Shown: piece by piece, positions 1 through 12,300 of the stretch | Layout of the letters: each line of letters begins with the position of its first letter | Position numbering within the stretch: the first letter of the stretch is position 1 | Assembly (NCBI RefSeq): GCF_000687475.1 | Contig: NC_057320.1 | Location: forward strand, 2,418,001-2,482,000 | Reading direction: 5' to 3' | Origin: Ustilaginoidea virens | Lineage: Eukaryota; Ascomycota; Sordariomycetes; Hypocreales; Clavicipitaceae | DNA length: 64,000 nucleotides | Notes under the pieces: model-generated | The model's input: the letters and a program-made list of their open reading frames with translations, nothing else | Databases searched by the model: none | What the model was told of the DNA's origin: nothing | Translations under genes and position numbers: made by a program

Positions 1-256
1 GTGATATTATAGGTGGCAAGTGTGTGGATTTTTCCTATATTCAATATTGTATTTTACTGCGTTTTTGCCCCTTTATTTTGGCTGCGATATTTAATATACC
101 GGCTGTACGGTATGAGCCTATATAAGCCGGCCGCGCGGCGCGATGGCGTTATCGGCGGCATAACCTGCCGATACCGCGCCGCACTTTTCTTTCTATATGT
201 GCGCCTTACATCCTAGCGATTCCGATATTTGCTTCTATAAAAAGAGAAGCTGCCAG
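1..256 (+). other. 3' untranslated end of a second copia-D element (D2)
   Basis: This stretch matches, in inverted orientation, the sequence just inside the 3' LTR of element D at about 10350-10610, including the GC-rich palindrome-like block at 100-180. It ends in a purine-rich tract (AAAGAGAAGCTGCCAG, 241-256) directly before an LTR, as expected for a polypurine tract. It is therefore the non-coding 3' end of a plus-strand D copy whose body lies left of the window. Short open frames here are not conserved as genes. Confidence 0.75.
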
Positions 257-594
257 TGTCGGAATCGCTATCGCAAGGTGCCTAATTGGGCATATTGCGA
301 CGAATGTGCCGCGCACACCCGTTGGGCACGATGTGGCCACTTTTGCCCCTTTTACCCCTATGCCCCTGAGCCCGGTAGGGCACGCAGGCAGCCCGGCCCG
401 ACCGCGCCGATACACGTGACTACGGCACGCATAAAAAGGCCACATCGTGTAATATCTCTTTTGCTTCCTTTCTTTCCTCTAAGTTAGTCAGTCATAATTA
501 AAGAAGAACCATACCTTTGACCGGTGACCCTATGGTATATAATACCACGCGCGCGACCCTACGTATAACTGGGTACCCCGAGTTTATATCAACA
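257..594 (+). repeat. 3' LTR of copia element D2
   Basis: The LTR begins TGTCGGAATCGC and ends ATCAACA, and it matches the two 350-bp LTRs of element D (10000-10349 and 17140-17489) in reverse complement. It carries the same GC-rich core with GCCCAATTGGGC-like palindromes. It abuts copia A1 gag sequence at 595, so D2 inserted into A1. The other end and its target duplication lie outside the window; CTTAT at 595 is the expected duplicate. Confidence 0.8.
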
Positions 595-3140
595 CTTATA
601 GCGCCTAAGGTATTATTAATAGCAGCAAATTTAACCTCTAGTATTTTATGGTTGACCTACTAGAAGAACAGCGTTCTAAAGTGTCTAATAAAGTGGCTGC
701 TAATAATAACCCTAAATAGCTCAAGGCTTCTAAGGACTCTAAGAATAAAAGGTCCGCTAATGCCGCTTCTACTATTAATAATAACAAGAATAATTCTACT
801 AATAATAGGAAAAAGAAGTAGCAATAGAAGAAGAAACAAGACTCTAGCAATAATCAGCAAGATATTAAGGCCTTTATCATAGGCAATTATAATACCCAGG
901 ATACTAATATATCCTATTCCTCTTCTTCTACTACTATATCCACTAATAACCAGCCCTTAGCTATAAGCTATAGTGCTAAATCAGGCGGTAGGACCCCTAA
1001 GGATACCCTCCTTTACGATACAGGTTCCACTTGTCATATTGTTAATGATAAGAAGTATTTTACCACTTTTTACTATTTTGAGAAGAATGATAAGCCTGTA
1101 ATTACTACTAGTGGCGGCCCTATTTCCCCTACTAGTTAGGGCATAGCACGATTTACTATGCTATAGGGCATTAATCCTACAAAATAGGGTATTATAGAGC
1201 TTAAGAATGCCCTATATATTCCTACATTGGATATTAATATTATTAGCGGTATAAAGCACTATGCCGCTAAAGGGGTATTAATTAAAAATCAGCTTTGGTC
1301 AGTAAGCCGTAAATGCATCGGTATTTTTAACTTTGAAAAATACGGCTTTTTCTTTCCATAGAAAGGAATAGACACCCCACTACTACATTAACCTTACAGC
1401 CATTATACTGTTACTAATAGTATAATAGTAGAGGTCCCCAGCCCTACTAACCCTGCTGATTATAGTGATCTTAAGGATACTACTATTACCCCTATTCCTA
1501 CTATTACAACTAGTAAGGAACCCGTAGAGGCTACTAGCCCTACTACCTAACCTTCTGCTATTACGACTAGCGAAGACCCTGTAGAGGTTACTAGCCTTAC
1601 TATTAACTCTCCCGCTATTACGACTAGCAAAGAGCCTGCTATTACAATTAGCGAAAATCCTGCTATTACGACTAGCGAAAATCCCGTAGTGGCTATTAGC
1701 CCTACTCCTGCCCCTATAGCTGCTGATACAAAATATTAGAAGCTATTACAATTAGCCGGCATTTGGCATATACGGCTAGGGCATATAGGTATTCAGCTAC
1801 TTAAAAAGACCTGTGCTAATACCCCTAGTCTTCCTAACCTTAATAAGGTTAAAGATGCTGATTTTCACTGCTTGGCCTATATTCAGGCTAAGAAGGTTAG
1901 AAGACCTTCTAAAGATGCGATACCTAATCTAGCTAAATGCCTGGATATTATAGAAGGTGATACTTTTGCTATATCACCTATGCCATATAACAAACGACCT
2001 GTTGCCCTTATATTAGTGGATAGAAAATCCTAATTCCGTTAGCTTTACTTACTGCCTAATAGGGAAGGCACTATTGTATTTAAAGCATTACAGAGCTTTG
2101 TACAGAGCCTACAGGTCAGATATGGTAAAACGCCTATTGAATTCCACTATAATGGTAGAAATGAAATTAACAAAATGCTTAGTGATTGGCTTGTTGAACA
2201 GGGCATAACTTTTAATACATTTTGCCCCTATATTTACGAATAAAATAGCCTAGCTAAGCGGTCTATTAGGGTTATAGCTGATAGGTTATATGCTACTATG
2301 GCCTGGTCAAGGCTACCATCTAATCTCTAGTCTACTGTAATTACTGGTGTTATTATACTAGTAAATATAATAGCTGTTACTAATAGACCTTTTAGCCCCT
2401 ACTAAGAGCTACTAAAGGATTACGACTAGATAATACCAGAGCACTACCCTAACCTTATTAATCTTAGGGCTATTGGAGCAGCTATTAAAGTGCTTATACT
2501 ATACGAAAAGCGTATAAAAAGCAGAACATTAGCGCCCCATACTGAGCTTAGTAGGCTCCTTGCTACTCTAGGTAATAATACTTATTTAGTCTACGTTCTA
2601 AAGAAGAAGGTTATTACTAAAACAACTTTTATTACCTTTATCCACTAAAATGAAGGTATAGGCCCTATTTCTAGTAGTCTAGAAGGAGATTTTCATAAAA
2701 GGCAAAATATAGGTTTAGAGGGGGTATCTAGTAGTAAAGAACCTGCTATTTTACTAGATGACCTAGAAAGCATTTCTGACCCTACTAACTCTACTAACCT
2801 TACTAATATTACTGATACTAATATTATACCGGATGACCTGGAAAGCATACCGGACCCTACTAATTTTACTAGCATTACTAATGCTACCCCGGATGATATT
2901 ACTAATACTAATGCTACCGTGGATTACCTTCCTAAGTTAGAAGGTACTATACTACAGTCCCCGGCTACTGCAAAGGATGACCTTATAGATATCCTTACTA
3001 GCCTTACTCCTGCCGACCTTACTGGCCCTGCTGGCCCTACTGGCTCTGCTATACCTACTAGCCCTACTAACCCTATTAGCCTTACCGACTTATTCCCTTA
3101 AGAAGGTAATACTTTACACCACCTGATATGGGATTCCTAC
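595..3140 (+). pseudogene. A1 gag end, protease, integrase and linker (decayed)
   Basis: With stop codons ignored, the plus strand shows the gag tail (about 600-900), an aspartic protease with DTGSTCHI near 1018, a pre-integrase domain with LRLGHIG near 1770, and the integrase core to about 2640. A Pro/Thr/Ser-rich linker (SPTNP-type repeats) runs to about 3100. The integrase catalytic glutamate, kept in A3 as GLAERS, reads SLAKRS here, a G-to-A change. Many Gln and Trp positions are TAG. The element is inactive. Confidence 0.85.
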
Positions 3141-4605
3141 TGTTAAAATCCTATAGTAGCCTACTAGGCTGCTGGCCTAATACCCTACTGGCTTACTGAC
3201 CTTCTGGCCCTTATACCGCCTCTTGGACTTACGGTAGTCCTACTAACCTTAGGCCTTTGCCTTTTATCTCAAGGATTTTCAGTGGATTATTTACTGTATA
3301 TCTGTTAAAATCTTATAGTAGCCTACTAGGCTGCTGGCCTAATGCCCTACTGGCCTACTAACCTTCTGGCCCTTATACCGCCTCTTGGACTTATGGTAGT
3401 CTTTCCTTAGGCCTTTGCCTTTTACCTTAAGGATTTTCAGTGGATTATTTGTCAAACAAAAACAGTGGTTTTTGCGCCTGCTAAGATAATGCAGTATGCG
3501 AAGGATAAAGGCAGTGGAATGGTAAAATCGCAGTAAGGTAAAAGTAACGGCACAGATAAGATACGAGACTAAGGCGTAGGGACAATTTGAATTAATTGTG
3601 CACTCTTGCTTATGTGCATACATCCATACATTCCTCCCACTATTTAGGTAGGAATATCTAGGGATTTAAATATATAATATTCCAACATAGAACATCCCTA
3701 GTGAAATCAATATGATGTGAATGTCATAACCATACTGTAATATCATAGATATGTGGCGAAATGTGCATTTGTAGTGCATCAAGATTTGCGACGATAAAGT
3801 GGTGTGATCAATTTGTGATATATCATATGTTTGTACGTGAGGGAATGTGTGTAAGTACTAGGTACTCAACTTTACTAGCAGCCGCCATATACATATAAGT
3901 ACTGAATACTTAATACCTTTCTCAATCTGATGATGCGGCGATGTGTAGAGATTGTCGGCGATAGATATCCAAAAATAATAAACTAAAATAACAATAAATA
4001 ATTTCATTCTGACATTATTTACTGTATATCAAGTAAGGTAGGCCTTGTTAAAAAGGTGTGGCATTGCTAAATTAGCGTAGTGGCCTACTAGCGTGGTGGC
4101 GGCCTACTAGCGTGGTGGCTAGTCCACTAGTATGGTGGTTAGTCACTAGCGTGGTGGTTAGTCACTAGTGTGGTGGTTGGTTACTAGTGCGGTGGTTGGG
4201 GTGGATGGAAAGGCCGGATATAGCGGGGTTGCTGACGTATCATATACGTGGCATAGCAAGCATTACGGGGAGCCTTCTTACTGGGTACCCTGGATGCCTG
4301 GGCCCACCCCTCCTTCGTGTATATATAGGATAGCTTTCCTCCTTCTTTTTAGATAGTAGAAGGGCAGTACAATCGAACCTGATAATGCACTACATGCCTC
4401 TTAACTTCCACCTTCCCTGCGTTTCTGGTTATCTTATATTTGCCTTGCCTTTACACTTGCCCTGCTTTATAGCACTTGTATAGTCTTAGGACTTGGTGAA
4501 GAATCTAGTATTTATACTAAGATTAAGTCACAGGTCGCAGACAGTCTTGTGCCATCTAGCTAGCTAGTAAGGCTTTGCTTTATAGTGACCTTTAGAATTG
4601 CAATA
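3141..4605 (+). repeat. Solo LTR of copia family A, with internal duplication and nested solo LTR B
   Basis: It starts TGTTAAAATC and ends TTGCAATA like the other family A LTRs, and lies inside A1 pol. The 5-bp duplication CCTAC is present at 3136-3140 and 4606-4610, and the A1 frame resumes after it. No internal A sequence remains, so it is a recombined solo LTR. Its first 162 bp are repeated in tandem (3141-3302, again from 3303), and a second solo LTR sits at 3450-4014. Confidence 0.88.
3450..4014 (-). repeat. Solo LTR of copia family B
   Basis: This 565-bp sequence is the reverse complement of the 564-bp LTRs of element B at 32558 and 36684. It begins TGTCAAAC and ends TTCTGACA on the plus strand. 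The target duplication TTATT is at 3445-3449 and 4015-4019. It is nested in the solo LTR of family A, so it is younger than that insertion. Confidence 0.9.
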
Positions 4606-4981
4606 CCTACTATACAGCTAAGCGTAAGCTAGCTAAAAAGGCCCCTGATGGTACGCCTAATAGCTAGAAGGATATGCTATGATGCCCTAAAAAAGAAAAA
4701 GACCTTTAGATAAAGGCACTATTTAAGGAATTCGAGCAGCTTTTAGATACTAAAATCTTCTAATTTATTCCTAAGTCTAGCGTTCCTATTAATAGGAAAA
4801 TTATATGCAATAGGCCTGTTTTTCGGGTTAAAAAGGATGCTAATAATCAGCTTATAAAATATAAGGCTAGATTAGTTATTAAGGGCTTTATGGAAGTCGA
4901 AGGAAAGGACTTCTAGCATACCTATGCTTCTACCTCTATCCCACCTACCTAGAGGGTTATACTAGCTTTAGCAGCTAGTAA
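4606..4981 (+). pseudogene. A1 reverse transcriptase, N-terminal part
   Basis: Read on the plus strand, this is the start of the copia RT domain, including a KARLVIKGF motif near 4860, interrupted by stop codons. It breaks off at 4981 where element C inserted and resumes at 20067 after the AGTAA duplication. Confidence 0.8.
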
Positions 4982-5696
4982 TGTTGCAAAATGGTGATTC
5001 AGAACACTGTTGGAAATATACTGGATACCGACAGTGGCGTACAAGGCGTTGCAGAATAAAACAAGAGCTAGTTAAAGATTTAAAGCGCACAAGAGGTTGA
5101 CCAGAGCAAAGATGTCAGGGAAATCTGATTCTAATTGTTGGTGACTATTCTAGCTAGAAAGAGGGAATTTTGGGCATATTTCTACTATCTTGAAAAAGTA
5201 GTTGAAAATAATAAAAAACCGCAAAAATAGCGAAAAAACCCGACGAAAAGTCGGTCTGCCCAACCGTGCCCAGTCTGTGCCCAATATCCTACCCAATGCC
5301 TACCCAACCAAGCCCAGTGGCTTATAGCGGTGTGCCGGATGCCCTATAACAGCCTGCCGTACGGGCCGGAAGCCCTATACCGGTGTGCCGTAAAGGCGCG
5401 GTGTAGCGGGTGACTGTATGTAGAAGGCCGAAAGTGCTGATTTGCCCATTTGGTAATCCCGTAGAAATGCGCCGCCTGTTGTGGGCCCTGTGGCCCACTG
5501 TGACCGGCCGCTGTGGCCGGCTGTGGGGCGCTGTGCCGGTGCCGTGACCGGCGCTGTGGCCCACTATAATCGGCATTATAGGGCGCTGTGCCCCACCATA
5601 GCGCCTGGTATAGCCACCGCGATATCTCAACGTAGAGACATCATACAGTAGCGAGACCAGTACCAAAATACAGCTAAAAAGGCGCTGATTTCAACA
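4982..5696 (-). repeat. 3' LTR of element C, with a GC-rich core
   Basis: In element orientation it runs TGTTGAAATC to TTTGCAACA. The polypurine tract, read on the minus strand as CAGAGGGGG, directly precedes it (5697-5705). The core at about 5320-5640 is unusually GC-rich, built of imperfect GCTGTGGCCGG-like units, and gives a long open frame on the minus strand in all three LTR copies of this family. That frame has no ATG at its start and is best seen as a by-product of the GC-rich repeat. Confidence 0.9.
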
Positions 5697-5783
5697 CCCC
5701 CTCTGATTAGCAATATGGCTAATCCTAGCGTTAGAATAAAAGAAAGAAGTCCCGTAAAAAAGAAGAAAAAAAAATTATAGGGA

Positions 5784-6407
5784 TTACAGCCCTAATAATT
5801 GCCGAAATATGGGGAATTTCGGGCTTGGGAGTGGTTTGGTAAGTCCATCCGCAGGCATATCTATCGTGGGTAAATAAGATATTTTTACCAGGCCACCGTG
5901 GGCCTTCTCACGTATATACCGGAATTTAAGCAAGGTATGCTTAGTGCGGGCATGCTGATTTGGGTCATTTGCATTAGAAATAGACCCTTGGTTATCGCAG
6001 TATAGTGGTATCGGGCGTTGAATATCGACCTGGATTTCTTTAAATAAATTAGATATCCATTCCACTTCGCGAAGCGCCTCAAGTATTGCATTAGACTCGG
6101 CTTTAAGCGTTGATAAAACCACAGTCGAAGACCGTTTTGACCTCCAGCTAATAGGTCTACCATTTAAAGTAGTAAGATAACCACCAGTAGACTTTAAAGT
6201 CAGCCGGCACCCAGCAAAATCGCTATTAGAAAATGCAGTTAATACTATAGTAGCTTTAGCGGCTCGGTAACAAATGGCTATATTTGCCGTACTAGCTAAG
6301 TAGCGGAAAGTGCCCTTAGCAGCATTAAGCTGTATAGTGAAAGCCTGTTGCATATATCGTGACAGGTATTGTGTTGGAAAGGCAAGGTCAGGTCTTGACA
6401 TTATCAT
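5784..6407 (-). pseudogene. Element C RNase H domain (open, 207 codons)
   Basis: This uninterrupted minus-strand frame covers the RT tail (SRPDLAFPTQYLSRY) and the copia RNase H domain. Visible motifs include SDFAGC, STGGYLTT, LKAESNA and YCDNQGSI, and the frame ends with ADGLTKPL near the usual copia C-terminus. It is the best preserved retroelement coding segment in the C copy. The RT before it is broken, so the polyprotein cannot be made whole. Confidence 0.85.
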
Positions 6408-7490
6408 TAACCATATCGATGTCCCTACCAGCTGCTGGAATAAGTGTTGATTACTAGTATCTAGCGGCGTATTATTAGCCTCAGCAAGTATACCAGGCTA
6501 TAGCGGGATTAGATGCGGTCGTGCATCCTTAAGGTTAAACTTCTTAAGGACTTCCGCAATAAATTGCGATTAGTGCAGCCATAATAGGCCCTTTTCTCTA
6601 TCCCTAATAATCTGCACTCCAAGAAAGAAGGAGGCAGGTCCTCGGTCTTCTATAGCGTAAACCTTATGGAATTTAGTCTTAAGCTGGTCAATATAGCTAA
6701 GATCCGGACCAACAATCAAGCAGTCATCTATATAGGTTATAATAAAGGTATGCATTCCTTTATTATAGAAGACGGCAGCATCGGAAAGTAATAGCTTAAA
6801 ACCCTCTTGCACTAGAAGGTCTTTTAACCGTAACTGCCACTCGCGAGGGCCTTATTTTAGCCCATACAAGGCTTTCTTTAACAGTATGACCTATAATGCA
6901 GAGGGGTTATATCCAACCTTAGTAAGTAAGGCTAGAAGTCGATAATACTACTAGTCAGACCACAAGGCTGGGTTAGGTGAGAGTAGGCTTTCTGCAAATT
7001 CTAGAAAACCAGCTGGAATCTCTATATAAATCGTCTCTAGTAGTTCACTATTTAGAAAGGCATTAATAAAGTCGATCTGCTCTATTTCCTAGTTGTTTGC
7101 AGTAGTAAGAGCAAGGATAATCCTCTATATTGGTGGGATCGAAGTAGAGGCATAGGTCTTTATAAAGTTTTGCCCAGATACCTGCATAAAGCCTTTGATA
7201 ACTAATCGTGCCTTATATTTAACCGGGTTATTATTCGCATCTTTCTTAACGCGAAAAATAGGCCGGTTACGCAATATTTTCCTACTAGTAGGAATACTAG
7301 TCTTAGGAATAAATTAGAAGATATTTAAATCGATTAATTGCTCGAATTCCGAAAATAAGGCTTTTACCTAGCTATCCTTATGTAGGCTGTATAAGACTTC
7401 CTTCTAGCTATTAGGCACACCTTCTGGGGCCCGTTTTGCAGCCTTAATCTTTACTATATAGCAAATATCGTATATTTGCTAGTAAAAAGC
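6408..7490 (-). pseudogene. Element C reverse transcriptase (decayed)
   Basis: Minus-strand translation gives a copia RT with the active-site motif TYIDDCLIVG near 6710-6740 and downstream FFLGVQI. Stop codons break it in several places. The start of the domain, near 7400-7480, aligns with the KRAPEGVPNSW-type entry segment shared with family A. Confidence 0.82.
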
Positions 7491-8240
7491 ATAGGAAGGG
7501 GGGAAATCCTGTGTGGGAGCCTCTGGGGGGCTGCCTAGGTATCCGAAAATCTAGTCGTTTTTCGGCTGGGTGGGTAGGAACCCGAAAATGCCGTTGTTTT
7601 CCGGCTAGGTGGGTGGAAAAATGCCGTTGTTTTCCGGTTGTGTGGGTGGGAAAAAACCCTATTGGTCCGCTTGTGGGCCAGAAAGTGACCTATAGTATCC
7701 GTAATTTAGGATACCTTGCACGTCTCGTATCCGTATATGCGTTCTTCTTCTACCCCTAGTAGCCCTAACCTAATATGGCTGAATAGGCACCTTTTCTAAT
7801 ACTCAAAATATTTTCTCCCACAGTCTCTTATTTAAGGCGATATCTAGACTCTCGAATTTCAGATATTCTAGTGTAGGTAGCGTTTTACTATGGCGAAATG
7901 CTGTATTTACTAGGAAGCCGGGCGAAAAGGCAGAATCTATTGTATCGGAAAGTCGCAGAAAATCAGTGTGTATAGGGCTTTAAGATTCGGACCATTAAAA
8001 ATTTATTGTGTGGGGTAAGTCAGAATTTTCACTTATGTGGGTTATGCCCACTTTTATGACGGATTCGGAAAATCTCTGTGGTTGAGATTCCTAGTGACGA
8101 GAGCTTTCTGCATTTCCTAGCATTTGCAGCCTTTTTGTATAGGAAAAAGGCGTATTTTCCTTAGCCGGTGAAAAAGGACCGTATTGCCTAAGCTGAAAAG
8201 CTGAGTTAGGCTAAAGCGATTTAGAATCGAAAGATAGCGA
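7491..8240. other. Unassigned stretch inside element C
   Basis: This segment separates the C linker from the RT and does not look like the Pro/Thr-rich linker of related copies. At 7540-7650 it holds a tandem array of imperfect units of about 40 bp containing CCGTTGTTTTCCGG and GTGGGTGG. TGTGGGAG at 7513 and CTCCCACA at about 7814-7821 form an inverted pair, as an LTR or MITE might, but no target duplication is visible. It could be an additional small insertion. I could not delimit it. Confidence 0.35.
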
Positions 8241-9999
8241 ATTGCTAGGAAATATTGCAGAGTGCTGTGGCGGGCTAATTGGTAGGCCCACTGGTTGTAG
8301 CAGGCCCATTGATTATGGTGGATCCGTATGCTGTATTAGGCCTATTGGTTATGGTAGGCCCGTGGGCTGTGTTGGATCCGTGGCCTGTAGTAGGCCTATG
8401 CCTTCGACTAGGCCCATACCGTCGGTCTTAGACGAAATAGGCATATTTAGGCGAGGCGACTTCTAAATAGGCTCTTCCAGAGCAATTTAGTCGATATTTA
8501 CCCCCTCTAAATTAGAAGGCGGTTGGAAATCAAAAGTGCCCTCTAGGCCACTTGAAATAGGGCTTATACCTTCATTTTAGTAGGTGAAAGTAATAAAAGA
8601 GGTCTTAGTGACGACCCGGCGATATGGGATATAGACGAGGTAGGTGCCGTTACCTAGTGTAGCTAGTAACCTACCTGACTCGGTCCGGGGGGCCAGCTTA
8701 TAGCTGATGACCCGTTTTTCTGGAGGGATTAGCACCTCTACAGCCGCACTAATAGCCCTAAAGCTAGTAAGGTCGGGTAAGTAATAGTACGTAATTTCCA
8801 GAAAGTCCTTCTTTAATTCCTTAAAAGGTAACGAGGAACGGTTTGAGACTGCTATTAGATTTACCAAGGTAGTAATACTAAGAATTACTGCAGACCAAAG
8901 GTAAGAAGGTAACCAAGACTAAAGTATAGTAGCTCTAAGTCGGTTAACGATGACCTATATAGAGCATTCTGCTAACCTATTTTGCTTATAAATATAAGGG
9001 GAAGAGGTTAAAAAATCTATGCCTTTAAGAGCTAGCCAGGCTATAATAATGTCGTTGATTTCCTTGCCACTATTATAATAGAATTTAATAGCTGATTTGC
9101 CGTAGCGATTCCTAAGACCTTGGAAGAACCCCTGTAATACTAGGAATACTATAGGTCCCTCCTTATTAGGTAGTAAATATACCTAATAGAAGCGTGATTT
9201 CCGGTTAACTAAAATAAGGCAAATAGGGCGTTTATTATATAGAAGAGGATTAATTTGGAAAATATCACCCTCTATAATATCCAAACAGTATATAGGGTCT
9301 GGTATAGCCCCTGATGTAAAACGCCGAACTGACTTTGCCCTTTTACAGGCGATGCAGTTAAAGTCAGAATCCTTTACCTTATTAAGATTAGGTAACCCTA
9401 TGGTTGATACATAGGTTTTCTTTAAAAGTTGGATTCCGATGTGCCTAAGCTGGATATACCAAAGTCCGGCTAATAATAGCAGCTTTTAATATTCTATATT
9501 AGCAGCTGGCATTATGACTGGGGCTGGGTTGAGGGTGACCGGGGCCCTCTGTAGTGGTTGGGCTGTATTAGGAATAGCAGCCTCTATTGGTACTACCGAA
9601 AAACCAGGACTAGCTAGTAGGTCAGCTGGTAAGTTAGCTAGTAGGTTAGCTTGCGAATTAGCTGGTGGAAGTGGAAGGTCTGAGTTAGCTAGTAGGGTAG
9701 GTAAATCCTCTAGCAGGGGATATTCCTCGTATTCTTCTAGGTTAACTAAGGTAGGTAATTCGACTGAGATACTGTATGAAGCCGGGTGATTTTAGCTGGA
9801 ATGGTATAAAAACGGCGAATCTACCCCTTTCTATTATAAAAAGAAGCTATACTTCTTAAAATTAAGAAGCCTAATGCACTTGTTGTTACTATTAACTAGG
9901 CTTTGGCCCTAAATACTGCCACGATTTAGATAGTGTTTAACGCCGCTAAAGATGTTAATATTAAAAGCTGGTATGAAAAGGGCGTTGGTTAGCTCTAAG
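8241..9999 (-). pseudogene. Element C integrase and linker (decayed)
   Basis: The minus strand encodes a Pro/Gly-rich linker (about 8242-8570), then integrase C-terminal and core segments (8577-9350) and the zinc-finger region (about 9350-9480). A Ser/Thr-rich stretch (about 9490-9790) and the protease tail follow, up to the D insertion at 9999. Stop codons interrupt it throughout. Confidence 0.75.
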
Positions 10000-10349
10000 T
10001 GTTGGTTTCACCAAGGGGTACCCAGTTGTACGTAGGGTTGCGCGCGTGGTATTAAGTACCGTGAGGTCACCGGTTAAAGGTATGATTACTTCTTTGATTA
10101 TGACTGATTAACTAAGAGGAAAGAAAGGAAGCAAAAGAGTAATTACACGATGTGGCCTTTTTGTGCGTGCCGTTGTCATGTGCATCGGCGCAGTCGGGCC
10201 GGGCTGCCCGCGTGCCCTATCGGGCTCAGGGGTAAAGGGGCAAAAGGGGCTAAAGTGGCCACATCGTGCGCATCGGGTGTGCGCGGCACATCCGTCGCAA
10301 TGTGCCCAATTGGTGCCCAATTGGGCACCTTGCGATAGCGATTCCGATA
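10000..10349 (-). repeat. 3' LTR of element D
   Basis: In element orientation it runs from TATCGGAATCGC (originally TGTCGG, as in the other copy) to AAACCAACA. The purine tract AAAGAGAGAAGCTGCCAG precedes it on the minus strand at about 10350-10368. The interior holds GC-rich palindromes such as CCCAATTGGTGCCCAATTGGG, and open frames in it are shadows. Confidence 0.9.
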
Positions 10350-10600
10350 CTGGCAGCTTCTCTCTTTATAGAAGTAAACATCGGAATCGCTAGGATGTAA
10401 GGCGCACATATAGAAAGAAAAGTACGGCGCGGTCTCGGCAGGTTATACCGCCGATAACGCCGTCGCGCCGCGCGGCCGGCTTATATAGGCTCATACCGTA
10501 CAGCCGGTATGTTGAATATCGCAGCCAAAATAAAGGGGCAGAAAAGGGGCAGCATTGCACACAACATTAAATATAGGAAAATCCACATACTTGCCATATA
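10350..10600 (-). other. Element D 3' UTR and polypurine tract
   Basis: This is non-coding sequence between the end of the D pol frame and the 3' LTR. It contains the purine tract next to the LTR and a GC-rich block shared with 1-256. I see no gene. Confidence 0.65.
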
Positions 10601-12300
10601 TAACATCACTAATACCTTCCAAACGCAGTCAGATATTGACCGGCCTCTTTACCCACCCTTCCACACGTATAACAGCCTGATTTCGGTCGATAAAGGTCTC
10701 AAGGGCTTTATTAGGCGTTCCCTTAGTTATTACGTCGGCGAGATTATTATTCCCATTGATCTAATGGATCTTATAAATCTCCTGGCATTCGTATGACTAT
10801 CGTAGGGCCATAATATCTATTATAAGCCTCTTTTCCTTAGTAGTACCCAGCTTAACAAGGCATTCATATAGCGAAAACGAATCCGTATATACAACCGTAG
10901 GGATCTTTAGCAATCCCAGCCTACTAGTAATTATGTTAAGGGTCGTGCCTATCGCGTATGCGATATCGACCCCTTGCACCATACTATACAGCTCTAAAGC
11001 GAGTGCGCTGCGTATTACCCGCTTGCTCTTTATAGAGCTATAAGTAATAATATTACCGGTCAGCTGGAAGGCATTATCTATAGTATCTGCCTTATTCCCT
11101 AGTATAATCACGTAACTAATCTGGGAGCTTAAATCTTTATTATTGGCAAAGGATCCGTCAATAAATATAAAGATCTTAGCTGTAGTAAGGGCCAAATTAA
11201 TATACCGTAAGCTACGATCCTGGTTATCGCGCTGCTATTGAAGGCGCTTATTTAACCTCGCGATATCCTTAGGGTTAGGCTGTTGATGTTGTGCCGCGAT
11301 AGATAGGTCGAAAGACGCCTTAGGCTAGTAGACTATAGCTATATAAGCACCGCGAGCGCGTTATTCGATATAATTATGCTGGGCCGTGGGCGTATTCTTG
11401 TCGATAGTCGCGATCTTCTTACTTTGACCTTTCTGGCGTAATGTTATACCGTTAGTATTGGCCGTTAGTATACATCTGTTGAATATCAGGGGCACGGTTA
11501 GTGATAGCTTTGTTTTAGGCTTGGCGTTGAAGCCTGCCTTAGTAAGCTCTAATTCTTCCCGTTGGAAGAAGGCATCGTCACTTAGGCTAAGGGTATCGTC
11601 AGTCTGCATACCTACAATACCGAAGCATATGCTAGTATCGCTAGTACGGTCAGTATCATTATTACCGGCGGATATTAGCAAATAGGGGTTATAGGTTGAT
11701 GTGGTCATGCCTAACTTCTCGCGATGGTGCCGGAAGTATGTTGCCCACTAGTAGGTGCCTGCCTCAGCTATTCCGTATAGTGGCTTAACTACTTCCATAA
11801 TCGTATTATCGGGGTATTAATGCGCTATTTACTTAGGTAGCTTAGCGATAATTAAACGATTGAGGGTTGTAGAAGATTATACGTAAGCCTACGTAATATC
11901 ACGTATCTAAAGGAATAGGCCGTGAGAGCGTTATAGTGATAGGGCTAATAATATAAGTAGCCGTTGATTAGCCCATTGGATTATAGGGGACTGAGTCAAT
12001 ATCAATTGCTTTTTATCATCACTATGACCTTATATGACGAGTCGTGATTTCTTATATGGCGTATTTATGCCTTTACCTTTGATTTCCCGTACTATATATA
12101 AGTTGAATAGGCGTTGGGCTCTATGTTGACTGATATTAAAGGTGACGAATCTGAATATATTATGGGCCTATAATGCTTTAATCTCTATACGGTCCGACTG
12201 CTTAAAAGGGTCTCTAGGGGTCGTGATCTTGCCTTCCTAGTGTAATTAGCTAGTAAGCTGCAGGTCGGCTTGCTCTTTAGCGGTCAGGAAAGAGGCGTTA
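10601..12300 (-). pseudogene. Element D RT and RNase H (decayed)
   Basis: On the minus strand the RT shows GMQTDDTLSL near 11600, the active-site form typical of a fungal copia lineage. RNase H follows at 10797-11195 with IFIDGSFAN and TVVYTDSFS motifs, then a C-terminal segment ending in an IRVEGWV-type motif near 10690. Open stretches of 115 and 132 codons remain, but stops separate them. Confidence 0.85.

Noticed and set aside
5322..5666. 114-codon minus-strand frame, repeated at 19659-20036 and 50110-50454
   Set aside because: It lies wholly in the GC-rich core of the C LTRs, has no ATG at the start of the conserved part, and its composition follows the nucleotide repeat. It is treated as a by-product of the LTR.
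10108..10409. Overlapping frames of 62-77 codons, also near 206-487 and 17248-17506
   Set aside because: These are shadows in several frames of the GC-rich LTR of D with its CCCAATTGGG palindromes.
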